DNA of 64,000 bases from Oscillospiraceae bacterium. GTDB lineage: Bacteria > Bacillota_A > Clostridia > Oscillospirales > Ruminococcaceae. The translations under genes were made by a program, and so were the position numbers. Every line of letters begins with the position of its first letter. Positions within the stretch are counted from its first letter, which is position 1. Where the stretch lies: positions 17,128-81,127 of the forward strand of contig SFDQ01000009.1 of NCBI GenBank assembly GCA_004558145.1. Direction: 5' to 3'. Positions 43,045 through 52,284 of this stretch are shown here, in pieces. Under the pieces are notes generated by a model. The model had not been told where the DNA came from. It did no database searches and was given only the letters and a program-made list of their open reading frames with translations.

Positions 43045-44277
43045 TTATTCTTCCGGCAGCTTCTTGCGAAGCAGGCTGTGGGGCGGCAGCGGCGTTTCGC
43101 TGGGCATGGTGTAGAGCATCATGGGATGAGGGGTGCTGGTGATGTTTTCACATTCGGCATTGCGCAGCCATTCGGGCGAAAGGTGCACCACCTCGCCGGT
43201 GGGGGTCAGGGCTTCCAGCTCCTCCCCCAGGGTGAACTTGCCACGCTGGGTGCACTTGGCCAGCCCCTCGTGCCAGCTTTCCACCACGCCCACGAACTCC
43301 CATTTGCGCACATAGCCGCCGGTCTCGGCATCCTGCCGGGCCTTCTGCGGCCCGAAATAGAAACCGGGAGAATAGCGGCGGTGGCTGGTGCGGTCCAGCT
43401 CGTCCAGCACCCGCTCGGGGCAGAGGAAGTCCTCACCCGGCGGGGTGGCCAGAAAAGCGTCCAATGCCTGACGATAAGCGCTGGTGACGCTGGCCACATA
43501 ATAAAAGGTCTTGGCGCGGCCCTCAATTTTCAGGCTGTCCACGCCGGCGGCGCAGATCATATCAATGAAGGGGGCGGTGCAGAGATCGTTGGCGTTCAGG
43601 ATGTAGCTGCCCTCGGGCGTTTCGCCTATCTCCATGTACTGACCGGGGCGGGTCTCTTCCATCAGGTAGTACTTCCAGCGGCAGGGCTGGGCGCACTGGC
43701 CCCGGTTAGCGTCCCGCCCGGCAAGGTACTGGCTGAGCAGGCACCGCCCCGACACGCTCATGCACATGGCGCCGTGGACAAAGGCCTCCAGCTCCAGGTC
43801 CTCGGGGGTGTTGGCGCGGATCTCGGCGATCTGCTGCAAAGTGAGTTCCCTTGCCAGTACCACCCGTTTTGCGCCCAGTTCATAGGCGGCCCGGGCGGCG
43901 GCCCAGTTGGTAACGCCCGCCTGGGTGGAGAGGTGTATCTCCGCCTGAGGGGCGTACTGCTTGACCATGGACAGCACGCCCAGGTCCGCCACGATGAAGG
44001 CGTCCACGCCGGCGGCCCAGGCCTGCCGGATGGCATTCGGCAGTTCCCTCAGCTCTTCGTTGGTGGGCAGGGTGTTCAAGGTCAGATAGAGTTTTTTGCC
44101 CCGGGCGTGGCAGAGGGCCGCTCCCTCCGCCAGCTGCTCCGGGGTAAAGTTCTGGGGCGCGGAGCGCATACCGAACTCGGTGAGCCCGGCATACACCGCG
44201 TCCGCCCCGTATCGCAGGGCATATTCCAGCCGTTCCAGGTCCCCCGCGGGGGCCAGCAGTTCCGGCACAGGAAGCAT
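43045..44277 (-). CDS. U32 peptidase-family protein (TrhP/RlhA type)
   Basis: 410 aa. The U32 signature EAFVHGAMCMSVSGRCLLS with its cysteines is present, plus GADAVYAG, HLSTQAGVTNW, RGQCAQPCRWKY and DSLKIEGRAK. Related proteins TrhP and RlhA introduce hydroxyl groups at tRNA U34 or 23S rRNA C2501 using prephenate, so an RNA hydroxylation role is more likely than proteolysis. Which RNA is unknown. Confidence 0.9.
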   Translation of the reverse strand: MLPVPELLAPAGDLERLEYALRYGADAVYAGLTEFGMRSAPQNFTPEQLAEGAALCHARGKKLYLTLNTLPTNEELRELPNAIRQAWAAGVDAFIVADLGVLSMVKQYAPQAEIHLSTQAGVTNWAAARAAYELGAKRVVLARELTLQQIAEIRANTPEDLELEAFVHGAMCMSVSGRCLLSQYLAGRDANRGQCAQPCRWKYYLMEETRPGQYMEIGETPEGSYILNANDLCTAPFIDMICAAGVDSLKIEGRAKTFYYVASVTSAYRQALDAFLATPPGEDFLCPERVLDELDRTSHRRYSPGFYFGPQKARQDAETGGYVRKWEFVGVVESWHEGLAKCTQRGKFTLGEELEALTPTGEVVHLSPEWLRNAECENITSTPHPMMLYTMPSETPLPPHSLLRKKLPEE

Positions 44278-44300
44278 GTTTCTCTCTCCTTTTCATGGCG

Positions 44301-44331
44301 CAGGGCGCTGAAAGAAAACTTTCAGCGCCCT
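44301..44331 (-). other. Intercistronic hairpin between mltG and U32 gene
   Basis: Long inverted repeat CAGGGCGCTGAAAG/CTTTCAGCGCCCTG with no U-tract, a few bases past the mltG stop and 24 bases ahead of the next start. Confidence 0.55.
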
Positions 44332-44341
44332 GCCTGTCGCT

Positions 44342-45481
44342 TTATTGCGAGAACGCGATGCTCTTGTTGCGCTCGTGCTCGCTGATGGTCTTGGCGTAGT
44401 AGTATTTGCCGTTCTTGTCGGTGACGAAGAAATAGTACTTCTCCGCCAGATACTCCTCGTCGGGATTCAGCGCCGCCTTGATGGCCTCGATGCCGGGGTT
44501 CGAGACAGGACCCGCGGGCAGGCCTTCCTTCTCATAGGTGTTGTAGGCGGCGTAGATGTTGGCGGGGATGTTGTCCCACCCGCCATAGTAGGGGGCGATC
44601 CAGTTGTAGATGTAGTTGTTATCGTCCGGGTTCTGGACGTAGCTGCTCACATTGCTCTCCAGACGGGGGTAGGGCGAGCCTTCCGCCAGCCGGTTATGGA
44701 ACACGGCGGAAACGCGGGCGTCCTCAGCGTTGCCCGCCTCCTCCTGCACGAAGCTGGCCAGGGTGATGGCCTCCTCCAGGGTAAAGCCCTGGTCCGCCGC
44801 CTGCTGGCGCAGTTCCGGGGTGACCTGACGGTCGAACTCGGCGTAGAAGGTGTTCACGTAGTTGTAGACCGTGTCGTCCAGGAAGAACTCATAGGTGTTG
44901 GGGAAGAGATAGCCCTCACACTTCATGAAAATATCCGGGTCGTCGGGGATCTCGTTCCAGAACTCGTACTGGCTGAAGTCGGAGCCGTCCTCGCCGTTGG
45001 CGCAGGCCAAAAACTCCTCGGCGGTGCACAGGCCGTTCTCCTCCATCAGCTGGGCCATCCGCTGAGCAGTGAGACCTTCGGGAAAGGTGACGGTGACGGT
45101 GTCCCGCTTGACATACTGGCTCAGGGTCTCGATGATGTCGTCGTAGCTCGCGCCCTTGCACAGGGTGAACTCGCCGTACTGCAGGCTGCCCGCCGCTTCT
45201 TTGTAGCGCAGATAGTAGCGGAACACCAGCGGGCGCTTGATAACGCCCGCATCAGCGAGGCGGTTCGCAATGGTGGTGGGGCCCTCGCCCTGCTCGACCG
45301 TCACTGTGACTTCTTCCGTGGTGGCGTTCTTGCCGGCGATCTCGCCGATCACCGACGCGCCGTAGATGCCGCCGCCGATCAGCAGCACGACAAACAGCAG
45401 CAGCACGATCAGGCAGCCGCTGGGCCCCCGCCTGCGGCGGCGCGGGCGCTGTTCATTGTTTTCCCGTGGCTGGTTGTTCAT
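44342..45481 (-). CDS. mltG: Endolytic murein transglycosylase MltG
   Basis: 379 aa. Basic N-terminus, one membrane helix (about residues 22-45), LysM-like middle and YceG domain with FPEGLTAQRMAQLM, ASFVQEEAGN (the catalytic Glu), VFHNRLAEGSPYPRLESN and IPANIYAAYNTYEKEGLPAGPVSNPG. It cuts nascent glycan strands to release them from synthesis. Start at 45481; 26 bases after the GNAT gene. Confidence 0.95.
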   Translation of the reverse strand: MNNQPRENNEQRPRRRRRGPSGCLIVLLLFVVLLIGGGIYGASVIGEIAGKNATTEEVTVTVEQGEGPTTIANRLADAGVIKRPLVFRYYLRYKEAAGSLQYGEFTLCKGASYDDIIETLSQYVKRDTVTVTFPEGLTAQRMAQLMEENGLCTAEEFLACANGEDGSDFSQYEFWNEIPDDPDIFMKCEGYLFPNTYEFFLDDTVYNYVNTFYAEFDRQVTPELRQQAADQGFTLEEAITLASFVQEEAGNAEDARVSAVFHNRLAEGSPYPRLESNVSSYVQNPDDNNYIYNWIAPYYGGWDNIPANIYAAYNTYEKEGLPAGPVSNPGIEAIKAALNPDEEYLAEKYYFFVTDKNGKYYYAKTISEHERNKSIAFSQ

Positions 45482-45507
45482 GTTTTACTTCCACCTTTGT
45501 ATGTTTT

Positions 45508-46335
45508 TTATTCATCGTCCAACATCAGGCGCATATACGCGTCCCGCACGTCGAACAGCTGGTCAAAGAAGCGGATCATTCCGTAGTCCCGCGCCGCGCC
45601 TTCGCCCAAAAAGAGCATCTGGCTCTCGCCCAGTTCCAGCACCGCGTCCTCGGCGCTGGTCTTCTGGCGGGCGGCCTCCAGAAGGGCCACGGCCGCGCGG
45701 TCGCTCTCGGCAAAGAGCTCCACAAAGCGCATCTCGTTCCCCTTTTTGAAGAAGAGGCCGTATCCTTCGTCGGTGCACACGCTGGTAACACCCAGGCTGT
45801 AAAGGTCGGTCAGCACTGCGGTGTAGCCCGCGGCGTTCAGTTCCACCGCGTTCGGCGCATACTTCCGGCGAAGCTGCTGCAATCCTTTGGCGGTGACGGT
45901 GTCAAATTCCGCCTGGGCCCACAGGTTGTTGCGGACAGGCCGGCGCAGCACCCGCTTGGAGAAGGCCTTTTCAAAGCCGCGCTTTGCGTAAAAGTCGAAC
46001 AGCGGCGCGTTCGCGGGGATGAGCGCCGCAAAGGCCGCGCCCCGGCGGGCCAGCTCCTGCCCGGCGGCGTCCATCAGGGTGGTCATCACGCCGGTGCCCC
46101 GCTGGTCCGGGCGGGTGGTAAGGCCGTAGTAATAGGCCCCCTTCCGACCGCAGAGCGTCACCGGCACGGCACAGAGCAGCGCGGTGCACGCGCCGTCCTG
46201 CCGGGCGGCAAAAACGTTCCCCTCTCCGGCAAAATTCTCCAGCACCGACATTGCAAACTGCTCGGTCCCTCCAAAGGAATCAACAAACAGTTTCGCAAGC
46301 GCGGGAAATTCTTCCCGCCGTGCCACACAGTCCAT
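45508..46335 (-). CDS. GNAT-fold N-acetyltransferase
   Basis: 275 aa. N-terminal GNAT domain with the acetyl-CoA loop TRPDQRGTGVMTTLMDAAGQELARRG and AALIPANAPLFDFYAKRGFEKAF. A second, poorly defined half follows, as in two-domain GNATs of the Eis kind. The ATG at 46335 has GGGAGGGAG upstream. Substrate unknown; the next gene also has an acyltransferase fold. Confidence 0.82.
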   Translation of the reverse strand: MDCVARREEFPALAKLFVDSFGGTEQFAMSVLENFAGEGNVFAARQDGACTALLCAVPVTLCGRKGAYYYGLTTRPDQRGTGVMTTLMDAAGQELARRGAAFAALIPANAPLFDFYAKRGFEKAFSKRVLRRPVRNNLWAQAEFDTVTAKGLQQLRRKYAPNAVELNAAGYTAVLTDLYSLGVTSVCTDEGYGLFFKKGNEMRFVELFAESDRAAVALLEAARQKTSAEDAVLELGESQMLFLGEGAARDYGMIRFFDQLFDVRDAYMRLMLDDE

Positions 46336-46373
46336 GGTCGCTCTCCCTCCCTTTTCGGCGCACAGCGCCCCGG

Positions 46374-47270
46374 TCACTTGTTCAGGGCCGCAAGATATTT
46401 GGGCTCGATGATGTCCGGGTTGTAGGACAGCTTCGCTGCCCGCAGGCCCTCGTCGCCCACATCGTCCTCCCGGTTGATGAGGTCGAAGCCGGCGCAGACA
46501 TTGCGGGCCATCTCCCGGTTGATGATGTTGTAGGCGCCGGTCACATCGTAGAGCGCCTTTTCCACATGCGTGTCGAACACCCGGTCGTTGATGGGGCTGC
46601 CGAAGGAAAACGCCACGATGCGGCCGCCCGCCGTGACATAGCCGCCCCGCAGGTCCAGCTTGTCAAAGTTGTCGAACAGCAGCTCGATGGAGGTGTGCTC
46701 GGTCTGGATGCCGGGATTGTCCTTGTTTTCATACAGCTGGCTCCAGGCGTCGTTGAAGGCGCGGATTGCCGGCAGGTCCTCTTTGGTGAGAGGATGGAAC
46801 TGCCAGTCAGGGTTCTCTCTGATAAAACGAGACACATGGTTCCGTTTCTTCTGGAACCGGCGCCCGGGCAGCTCGGCCAGATTGGCCTGCTCATAGATAT
46901 AGTCATAGTCAGCCCGGTCAGAGGTGATGGTGAACTTGCCCGGATACCACTCCTCCAGCTGGGTCTTGGCTTCCAGCGTCACCGAATAGAGATACATGGG
47001 ACGGCCGATTCGCTCGGCATCCCGCTCCATCGCCTCGATGGCCTTGCGCTCGTCGCCGCCCTTTCCGGCGGGCCAGAGATAATAACAGGCGTCGCCCACA
47101 TCGCTGCGGATGAGCACCCAATCGTCGTATTTGGCGATGTGGGTGTTGTAGGCATGGCTCCACATGAACTGGGTCACAAAGGAGTAACCGCAGCACATAT
47201 AGTTGCTGGAGCGCATGATGGGCGCAGCCCAGGCAAAGTCATCGATGGTGATGGGATGGAATTCGATCAT
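46374..47270 (-). CDS. DUF2156 / LPG-synthase-like domain protein
   Basis: 298 aa. Has the tandem-GNAT-like features of the COG4866/DUF2156 family: FVTQFMWSHAYNTHIAKYDDWVLI, GRRFQKKRNHVSRF, FNDAWSQLYENKDN and INREMARNV. The family relates to the lysyl-transfer domain of MprF, but there are no membrane helices, so lipid aminoacylation is not shown. The gene starts on the tmk stop (ATGA overlap) and likely belongs to the same transcript. Confidence 0.85.
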   Translation of the reverse strand: MIEFHPITIDDFAWAAPIMRSSNYMCCGYSFVTQFMWSHAYNTHIAKYDDWVLIRSDVGDACYYLWPAGKGGDERKAIEAMERDAERIGRPMYLYSVTLEAKTQLEEWYPGKFTITSDRADYDYIYEQANLAELPGRRFQKKRNHVSRFIRENPDWQFHPLTKEDLPAIRAFNDAWSQLYENKDNPGIQTEHTSIELLFDNFDKLDLRGGYVTAGGRIVAFSFGSPINDRVFDTHVEKALYDVTGAYNIINREMARNVCAGFDLINREDDVGDEGLRAAKLSYNPDIIEPKYLAALNK

Positions 47271-47932
47271 AAAACCTCCTTGATCGCTTGGAGCAGGTCG
47301 GCGTGGATGGCCTCGATGGGGCGCATCGCCCCCTGCTCGGTGCAGGAGACCTTGATCCAGCCCAGCGTGCGGGCGCAGTAGTCTGCCGCCTCATGGCTGC
47401 GGGCCAGATAGGCAAGGTCCTTTTCGTGAATGTCTTTTTTGCTCTCGTCGCCCTTGTAGCGGGCGGTCATCAGCCCCTGGCTGACGGCGGGGTCCACCTC
47501 CAGGTAAACGACGCGGTCCGGCACAGGGATGCCTATTTTATTATATTCAAAGTCGAACAGCCAATCCAGAAAAGCGGGCCACTGCTCCTTCGGCAGTTTG
47601 GAGCACTGGTGCACTGCGTTGCTGGTGGTGTAGCGGTCGGAGACGACGATGCCGCCCCGGCGGTAAAAATCGCCCCAATTGGTCTTGTAGCTGGCGTAGC
47701 GATCCACCGAATAGAAGGTGGAGGCTGCGTAGGCGTTCACATCGTCCGGATGGCTGCCGAATTTGCCGCCCAGATACATCTTGATGAGGGCGGAAGAATC
47801 GCTGGCATAGTCAGGAAAGGAGATTTGCTTTACACTTTTCCCCTGCGCGTTCAGCGCATCGGTCAGGCGGGCTGCCTGGGTAGCTTTGCCGCTTCCGTCC
47901 AGGCCTTCGATCACGATCAGTCTGCCGTTCAC
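47267..47932 (-). CDS. tmk: Thymidylate kinase
   Basis: 221 aa. P-loop GLDGSGKA at residues 10-17, unusual in having Ala where Ser/Thr is normal (the following residue is Thr), DRYTTSNAVHQCSK, EVDPAVSQGLM and the LID-like RYKGDESKKDIHEKD. It makes dTDP from dTMP. A GTG start overlaps the thyX stop (GTGA), so synthesis and phosphorylation of dTMP are linked. Confidence 0.93.
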   Translation of the reverse strand: MNGRLIVIEGLDGSGKATQAARLTDALNAQGKSVKQISFPDYASDSSALIKMYLGGKFGSHPDDVNAYAASTFYSVDRYASYKTNWGDFYRRGGIVVSDRYTTSNAVHQCSKLPKEQWPAFLDWLFDFEYNKIGIPVPDRVVYLEVDPAVSQGLMTARYKGDESKKDIHEKDLAYLARSHEAADYCARTLGWIKVSCTEQGAMRPIEAIHADLLQAIKEVL

Positions 47933-48711
47933 TGCCCCAGGGCCTCCTCTTTCAGTTTTGCGTATTTCTCCCGCATGGCGGCGGCCTCGCCGCAGGTCAT
48001 GGAGCCCTCACTGCAAGCCCCTCGCACGCAGGAGGGACCTGCCATGGCGAACAGGGCCGGTGCAACGGGATAGACAAGGCGCAGCATCTCGTCCGCCAGC
48101 GCACGAATTTCCCACTGGGCGCGGGCGCAGCAGCGATGCTTGAAGAAGTTGTGCAGGCTGCGGGCATTCATGGTCACGATCATCTTGGTGTCGCAGGCAT
48201 TGGGCAGCACGAAGCGGGCGTCCTCAATGGCAAGCTTTTCCGCTTTACGGGTCGCTTCCTTTTCGCTCATTCCCTGCTGCATCAGGCGGCGGATGTGGCC
48301 GTCCTTGAGCAGCGCTGCGATGCGACGGTATTCCTCGCCCTGCTGGTCCATCGCCTGCCGGAAGGCGTCCAATGCCTCGGGGTCGGCGGCGATCTCCGGC
48401 GGGGTGACGTACTCGAACTCGTCCAGCCGCACATAGCGCTGGCTCTGCACACTGTAACTGGCGATGCGGTGGCGGGTGATCTGGGCCAGCAGACTGCGGC
48501 TGACCCCCTCGATGGCAAAGGTAAAGCTAACATGCTCGGTGGGGCTCTCATGGCCCAGCTTGGCAAGCTTTTCCACGAATTCCCGGCTTTTCTCCGGCGT
48601 GAGGCCGGCCAGCAGGTCGTCCACCCCGGCGCTGGAATAGCACAGCTTTGCCGCGGCGGCCACCACCTTTTCGGGCTCGGGGGTATAGGCGATCAGGGAC
48701 ACTCGAAGCAT
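47929..48711 (-). CDS. thyX: Flavin-dependent thymidylate synthase
   Basis: 260 aa. The ThyX motif RHRxxSxxxxSxRY is at residues 80-93 and the C-terminal RSLHNFFKHRCCARAQWEIR is present. It methylates dUMP using methylenetetrahydrofolate and FADH2. 15 bases after pcrA and overlapping tmk. Confidence 0.97.
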   Translation of the reverse strand: MLRVSLIAYTPEPEKVVAAAAKLCYSSAGVDDLLAGLTPEKSREFVEKLAKLGHESPTEHVSFTFAIEGVSRSLLAQITRHRIASYSVQSQRYVRLDEFEYVTPPEIAADPEALDAFRQAMDQQGEEYRRIAALLKDGHIRRLMQQGMSEKEATRKAEKLAIEDARFVLPNACDTKMIVTMNARSLHNFFKHRCCARAQWEIRALADEMLRLVYPVAPALFAMAGPSCVRGACSEGSMTCGEAAAMREKYAKLKEEALGQ

Positions 48712-48726
48712 ACAAAACTTCCTTTC

Positions 48727-51198
48727 TCAGCCCTCCACCAGCGTGAGGGGGGCGTAATTCGCCATGGTCTTTTTGATGCCGGCTTTTTCAAACTGAATTT
48801 CCACAATGGTGTCGCCTGCGGCGGGAGTGGCTTTGAGGACCACGCCCCGGCCAAACACCTTGTGCTCCACCTTGTCGCCGGGCTTGAACACAGGCTTTTT
48901 GCCGGTGGCGGGCCGGGGCTGCGGCGCAACGCCCACCGTGGGCCCAAAGCCCGCACGGGCGGGCGCGGCGGAGCCTGCCGAAGCGGAGCGGTTCCAGCCG
49001 CCGGCGCCGGGGGTCCAGCCGGTGACGCTGCCCCGGGGCGAAGTGCCCGCCGAAGCGCCGCCGAAACTGCCAAAACCAAAGCTGCGCTGGGCCGCCATGG
49101 GGCTGGCCTTCTCGTCCAGAAGGGCTGCGTCGATCTCCTCCAGGAAACGGGAGGGCCGGTTGCGCCGGGTCTGGCCGAAAATCATCCGGCTCTGGCTGCA
49201 GGAAAGGTACAGCTCCTTGCGGGCGCGGGTGATGCCCACATAACACAGGCGGCGCTCCTCCTCCATGTCCTCTTCCGAGAAGCGGCTGAGCTCGCTGGGG
49301 AACACGCCTTCCTCCATGCCCACGATAAAGACATAATCGAACTCCAGGCCTTTGGCGGAGTGCATGGTCATCAGCACCACCACGTCGGTCTCCTGGTCGT
49401 AGCTGTCCAGGTCGGAGATGAGGGCCGCCTCCTCCAAGAAGCCGGAGAGACTGGCCTCGGGGCCCTTCTGGTCGGCATAGGTCTTGACGCTGGAGATCAG
49501 CTGGCCAATGTTCTCCAGGCGGGACTCGCCCTCATCGCCCAGGTTTTCCAGCATCTTTTTGTAGCCGGTGATCTGCAAAAGCTCGGTGACAAAAGCGTCC
49601 AGGGGCAGGGTGTCCGCCGCCTCCACCAGCTTTTGGTAGATGTTCCAGAACCCGTTCAGTGCCCCGGCCGCCCGGCTGATGGTGGGATAGTCGGCGGCGT
49701 GATGGCACACTTCCAGCAGGCTGACGCCGAGACCGGAGGCGATCTCCGCCATTTTGTCCAGCGTGGTGCCGCCGATCTTGCGGGCCGGCTCGTTGATGAT
49801 GCGGCGCAGACGCAGATCGTCGGCAGGGTTGGCCACAATGGACATGTAGGACAGGATGTCCTTGACCTCCTTGCGGTCATAGAACCGCTGGCCGCCCACG
49901 ATCTTGTACGGGATGCCCGCCCGGGCGAAGTAGGTCTCGATGGGGCTGGACTGGGCGTTCATGCGGTAGAGCACAGCATGGTCCCGCAGGCGGGCGCCCT
50001 CTTTCAGATGGCCGCCGATGATGGAGGCGATGTGGCTGGCCTCATCCTGCTCGTTTTCGGCCGTGTAGCAGTGGACCTTGTCGCCCTCGCCGTTGTTGGT
50101 CCAGAGGGTCTTGCCCTTGCGGCCCTGGTTGTTTTTGATAACGCAGTTGGCCGCGTTCAGGATGTTGGAGGTGGAACGGTAGTTCTGTTCCAGCCGAATG
50201 ACCTTCGCGCCGGGGAAATGCTGCTCGAAGTTCAGAATGTTCTCGATGGTGGCGCCCCGGAAACGGTAGATGCTCTGGTCATCGTCGCCCACCACACAGA
50301 CGTTCTGCTTCGGCCCGGTGAGCAGGCGCACCAGATGGAACTGGGCAACGCTGGTGTCCTGATACTCGTCTACAAGGATGTACTGATACTTCTGCTGGTA
50401 GTATTCCCGCACGTCGGCGTGTTCCTGCAGAAGGCGCACCGTGTGGTAGATCAGGTCGTCGAAGTCCATGGCGCCCGCGCTTTTCAGCCGCTTGGCATAG
50501 GCCGCATACACCTTGGCCAGTAAGCTGGCTTTGGTGTTGCTGGCGGGCGCTTCCAGTGCCTCCTCCGGGCTGATGAGCTGGTCCTTCATGCGGCCGATCT
50601 GGCCCAAAGCGCTTCTCACGGGCAGAAATTTGTCGTCCACAAGCAGCTGCTTGTAGACTTCCTTCATCGCCCGTTCCTGGTCGCTGGTGTCGTAGATGGT
50701 AAAGCTTTGGGGGAAGCCCAGCCGGTCGGCGTCCCGCCGCAGCATCCGCACGCAGGCCGAGTGGAAGGTGGAAGCGTTCACGTCCGCGCCTTCCGTCTCC
50801 CCCAGCATGGCGGCAAGGCGGGCTTTCAGCTCCCCTGCCGCTTTGTTGGTGAAGGTGATGGCCAGCACGTTCCAGGGGCGGGCGTTTTCGCGGCGGAGCA
50901 TCGGCCACAGCGAGGGGGCCACATCTGCACCGTCAACGGCTGCCTGCAGGTTCTGGACGTCCTGCTCTGTGGCAGGGCGCGGCAGCCAGTCGGAGCCGTG
51001 AGCCTGCCCGAAGCGGATGATATTGGCGATGCGGTTCACCAGAACGGTGGTCTTACCGCTGCCCGCACCGGCCAGAATGAGCAGCGGACCCTCGGTGCTG
51101 AACACCGCCTGCCGCTGCACATCGTTCAGCCGGTCGAAGCGGCTTTCGATGAATTTATCCCGAAGGGCCACAAAAGCCCGGTCAAGTTCCTGTGACAT
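48727..51198 (-). CDS. pcrA: PcrA/UvrD-type DNA helicase
   Basis: 823 aa. Walker A GAGSGKTT near residues 44-51, TFTNKAAGELKARL, QYILVDEYQDT, VVGDDDQSIYRFRGA, LEQNYRSTSNIL, MTMHSAKGLEF, and VGITRARKELYLS; a C-terminal PcrA Tudor-like module (GDKVEHKVFGRGVV). An insert of about 40 residues (64-107) lies between motifs I and Ia. The ATG at 51198 has GAGGG upstream. Heads the operon, with an extended -10 promoter. Confidence 0.96.
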   Translation of the reverse strand: MSQELDRAFVALRDKFIESRFDRLNDVQRQAVFSTEGPLLILAGAGSGKTTVLVNRIANIIRFGQAHGSDWLPRPATEQDVQNLQAAVDGADVAPSLWPMLRRENARPWNVLAITFTNKAAGELKARLAAMLGETEGADVNASTFHSACVRMLRRDADRLGFPQSFTIYDTSDQERAMKEVYKQLLVDDKFLPVRSALGQIGRMKDQLISPEEALEAPASNTKASLLAKVYAAYAKRLKSAGAMDFDDLIYHTVRLLQEHADVREYYQQKYQYILVDEYQDTSVAQFHLVRLLTGPKQNVCVVGDDDQSIYRFRGATIENILNFEQHFPGAKVIRLEQNYRSTSNILNAANCVIKNNQGRKGKTLWTNNGEGDKVHCYTAENEQDEASHIASIIGGHLKEGARLRDHAVLYRMNAQSSPIETYFARAGIPYKIVGGQRFYDRKEVKDILSYMSIVANPADDLRLRRIINEPARKIGGTTLDKMAEIASGLGVSLLEVCHHAADYPTISRAAGALNGFWNIYQKLVEAADTLPLDAFVTELLQITGYKKMLENLGDEGESRLENIGQLISSVKTYADQKGPEASLSGFLEEAALISDLDSYDQETDVVVLMTMHSAKGLEFDYVFIVGMEEGVFPSELSRFSEEDMEEERRLCYVGITRARKELYLSCSQSRMIFGQTRRNRPSRFLEEIDAALLDEKASPMAAQRSFGFGSFGGASAGTSPRGSVTGWTPGAGGWNRSASAGSAAPARAGFGPTVGVAPQPRPATGKKPVFKPGDKVEHKVFGRGVVLKATPAAGDTIVEIQFEKAGIKKTMANYAPLTLVEG

Positions 51199-51278
51199 AG
51201 ATTCCCTCTCGAAGAACAGTATCTTTGCGAACGGCGCAGGCCCGGTTTTCGCGCGGCCCGCCCGGCGTTGCTTCAAAC

Positions 51279-51307
51279 ATTATACCACAAGTTCTTGATA
51301 AAGAAAA
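51279..51307 (-). promoter_or_regulatory. Promoter for pcrA operon
   Basis: TATAAT (51284-51279) with TGG extension; weak TTTTCT -35 (51307-51302) at 17 bases. Confidence 0.7.
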
Positions 51308-51332
51308 TCCGCCGCGCCCAATATCTCGAAAT

Positions 51333-51373
51333 TTTGCGAAAAGAAAAGCGCGCGGCAGCTGCCGCGCGCTTTT
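51333..51373 (-). terminator. Terminator of sugar ABC operon
   Basis: Perfect palindromic stem AAAAGCGCGCGGCAG with complement (51344-51373), followed on the minus strand by a T-rich tract. Confidence 0.88.
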
Positions 51374-51393
51374 GCGTTTGGGTTATGGAACCA

Positions 51394-52269
51394 TCAGCCC
51401 TTGATGGCGCCGCCGGTGACGCCGGCGATGATCTTGTCGGACAGGAAGATGTACAGAAGGAAGGTGGGGGCGAACACGATGACCACCGCAGCGAACATGC
51501 CGCCGTAGTCGTTGGTGTACTGCATGCCCTTGACCATGTTGTACAGGCCCACTGCGATGGGGCGGACTGCCGATTTGCTGGCAAACAGCATGGACATGAA
51601 GAACTCGTTCCAGATGGTGATGAAGTTGAAAATGGTAACGGTGATGATGCCGGGCTGTGCCAGGGGGAACATGATCTTCCAGAAGGTCTTGATGGGGCTG
51701 CAGCCGTCGATTGCAGCAGCCTCCTCAAAGGTGAAGGAGAGGTTCTGGAAGAAAGAAAGCATAAAGAAGATGGTGAACGGAACGTTCATCGCAATGTACA
51801 GGAAGATGATCAGGCCCCGGGTGTTGGTCAGCTTGAGGCTGGTGATGACCGAGAACAGAGGCATGATGATCATGATGACCGGGATGCCCAGCGCGGTGGC
51901 GAACATGTTCTGCAGGAACATGTTGCCCCGGAAGCGGAAGCGGGAGAGCACATAAGCCGCCGGAGACGCCACCACGATGATGACCGTGCAGGAGATGGCG
52001 GTGTAGATCAGCGAGTTCACGAAGAACACGCCCACCTTCTGGGAGCTCCAGGCGTTGGAGTAGTTCTCCCAGTGGAAGCCGGAGGCGAACTCAAACAGCT
52101 GGCCGCCCAGGATCTCGCGGCTGGTGGAAAGCGAGGCCAGCATGACCCAGCCCACCAGCATGATGGTGAACACCACCCAGGCGATGCACATGATGTAACC
52201 GGGCAGCAGGGGGATCTCCTTTTTGATGCGGAACGGTTCACGGAATTTTTTCTCTTTCGTTTTAGCCAT
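51394..52269 (-). CDS. Sugar ABC permease, MsmG/LacG-like
   Basis: 291 aa, six helices, with EAA loop FEEAAAIDGCSPIKTFWKIMFPLAQPG. CUT1-type permease. The ATG at 52269 has GGGGAGG upstream. No ATPase gene follows; such importers usually share an MsmX-like ATPase. Confidence 0.94.
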   Translation of the reverse strand: MAKTKEKKFREPFRIKKEIPLLPGYIMCIAWVVFTIMLVGWVMLASLSTSREILGGQLFEFASGFHWENYSNAWSSQKVGVFFVNSLIYTAISCTVIIVVASPAAYVLSRFRFRGNMFLQNMFATALGIPVIMIIMPLFSVITSLKLTNTRGLIIFLYIAMNVPFTIFFMLSFFQNLSFTFEEAAAIDGCSPIKTFWKIMFPLAQPGIITVTIFNFITIWNEFFMSMLFASKSAVRPIAVGLYNMVKGMQYTNDYGGMFAAVVIVFAPTFLLYIFLSDKIIAGVTGGAIKG

Positions 52270-52284
52270 GTTTCGCACCTCCCC

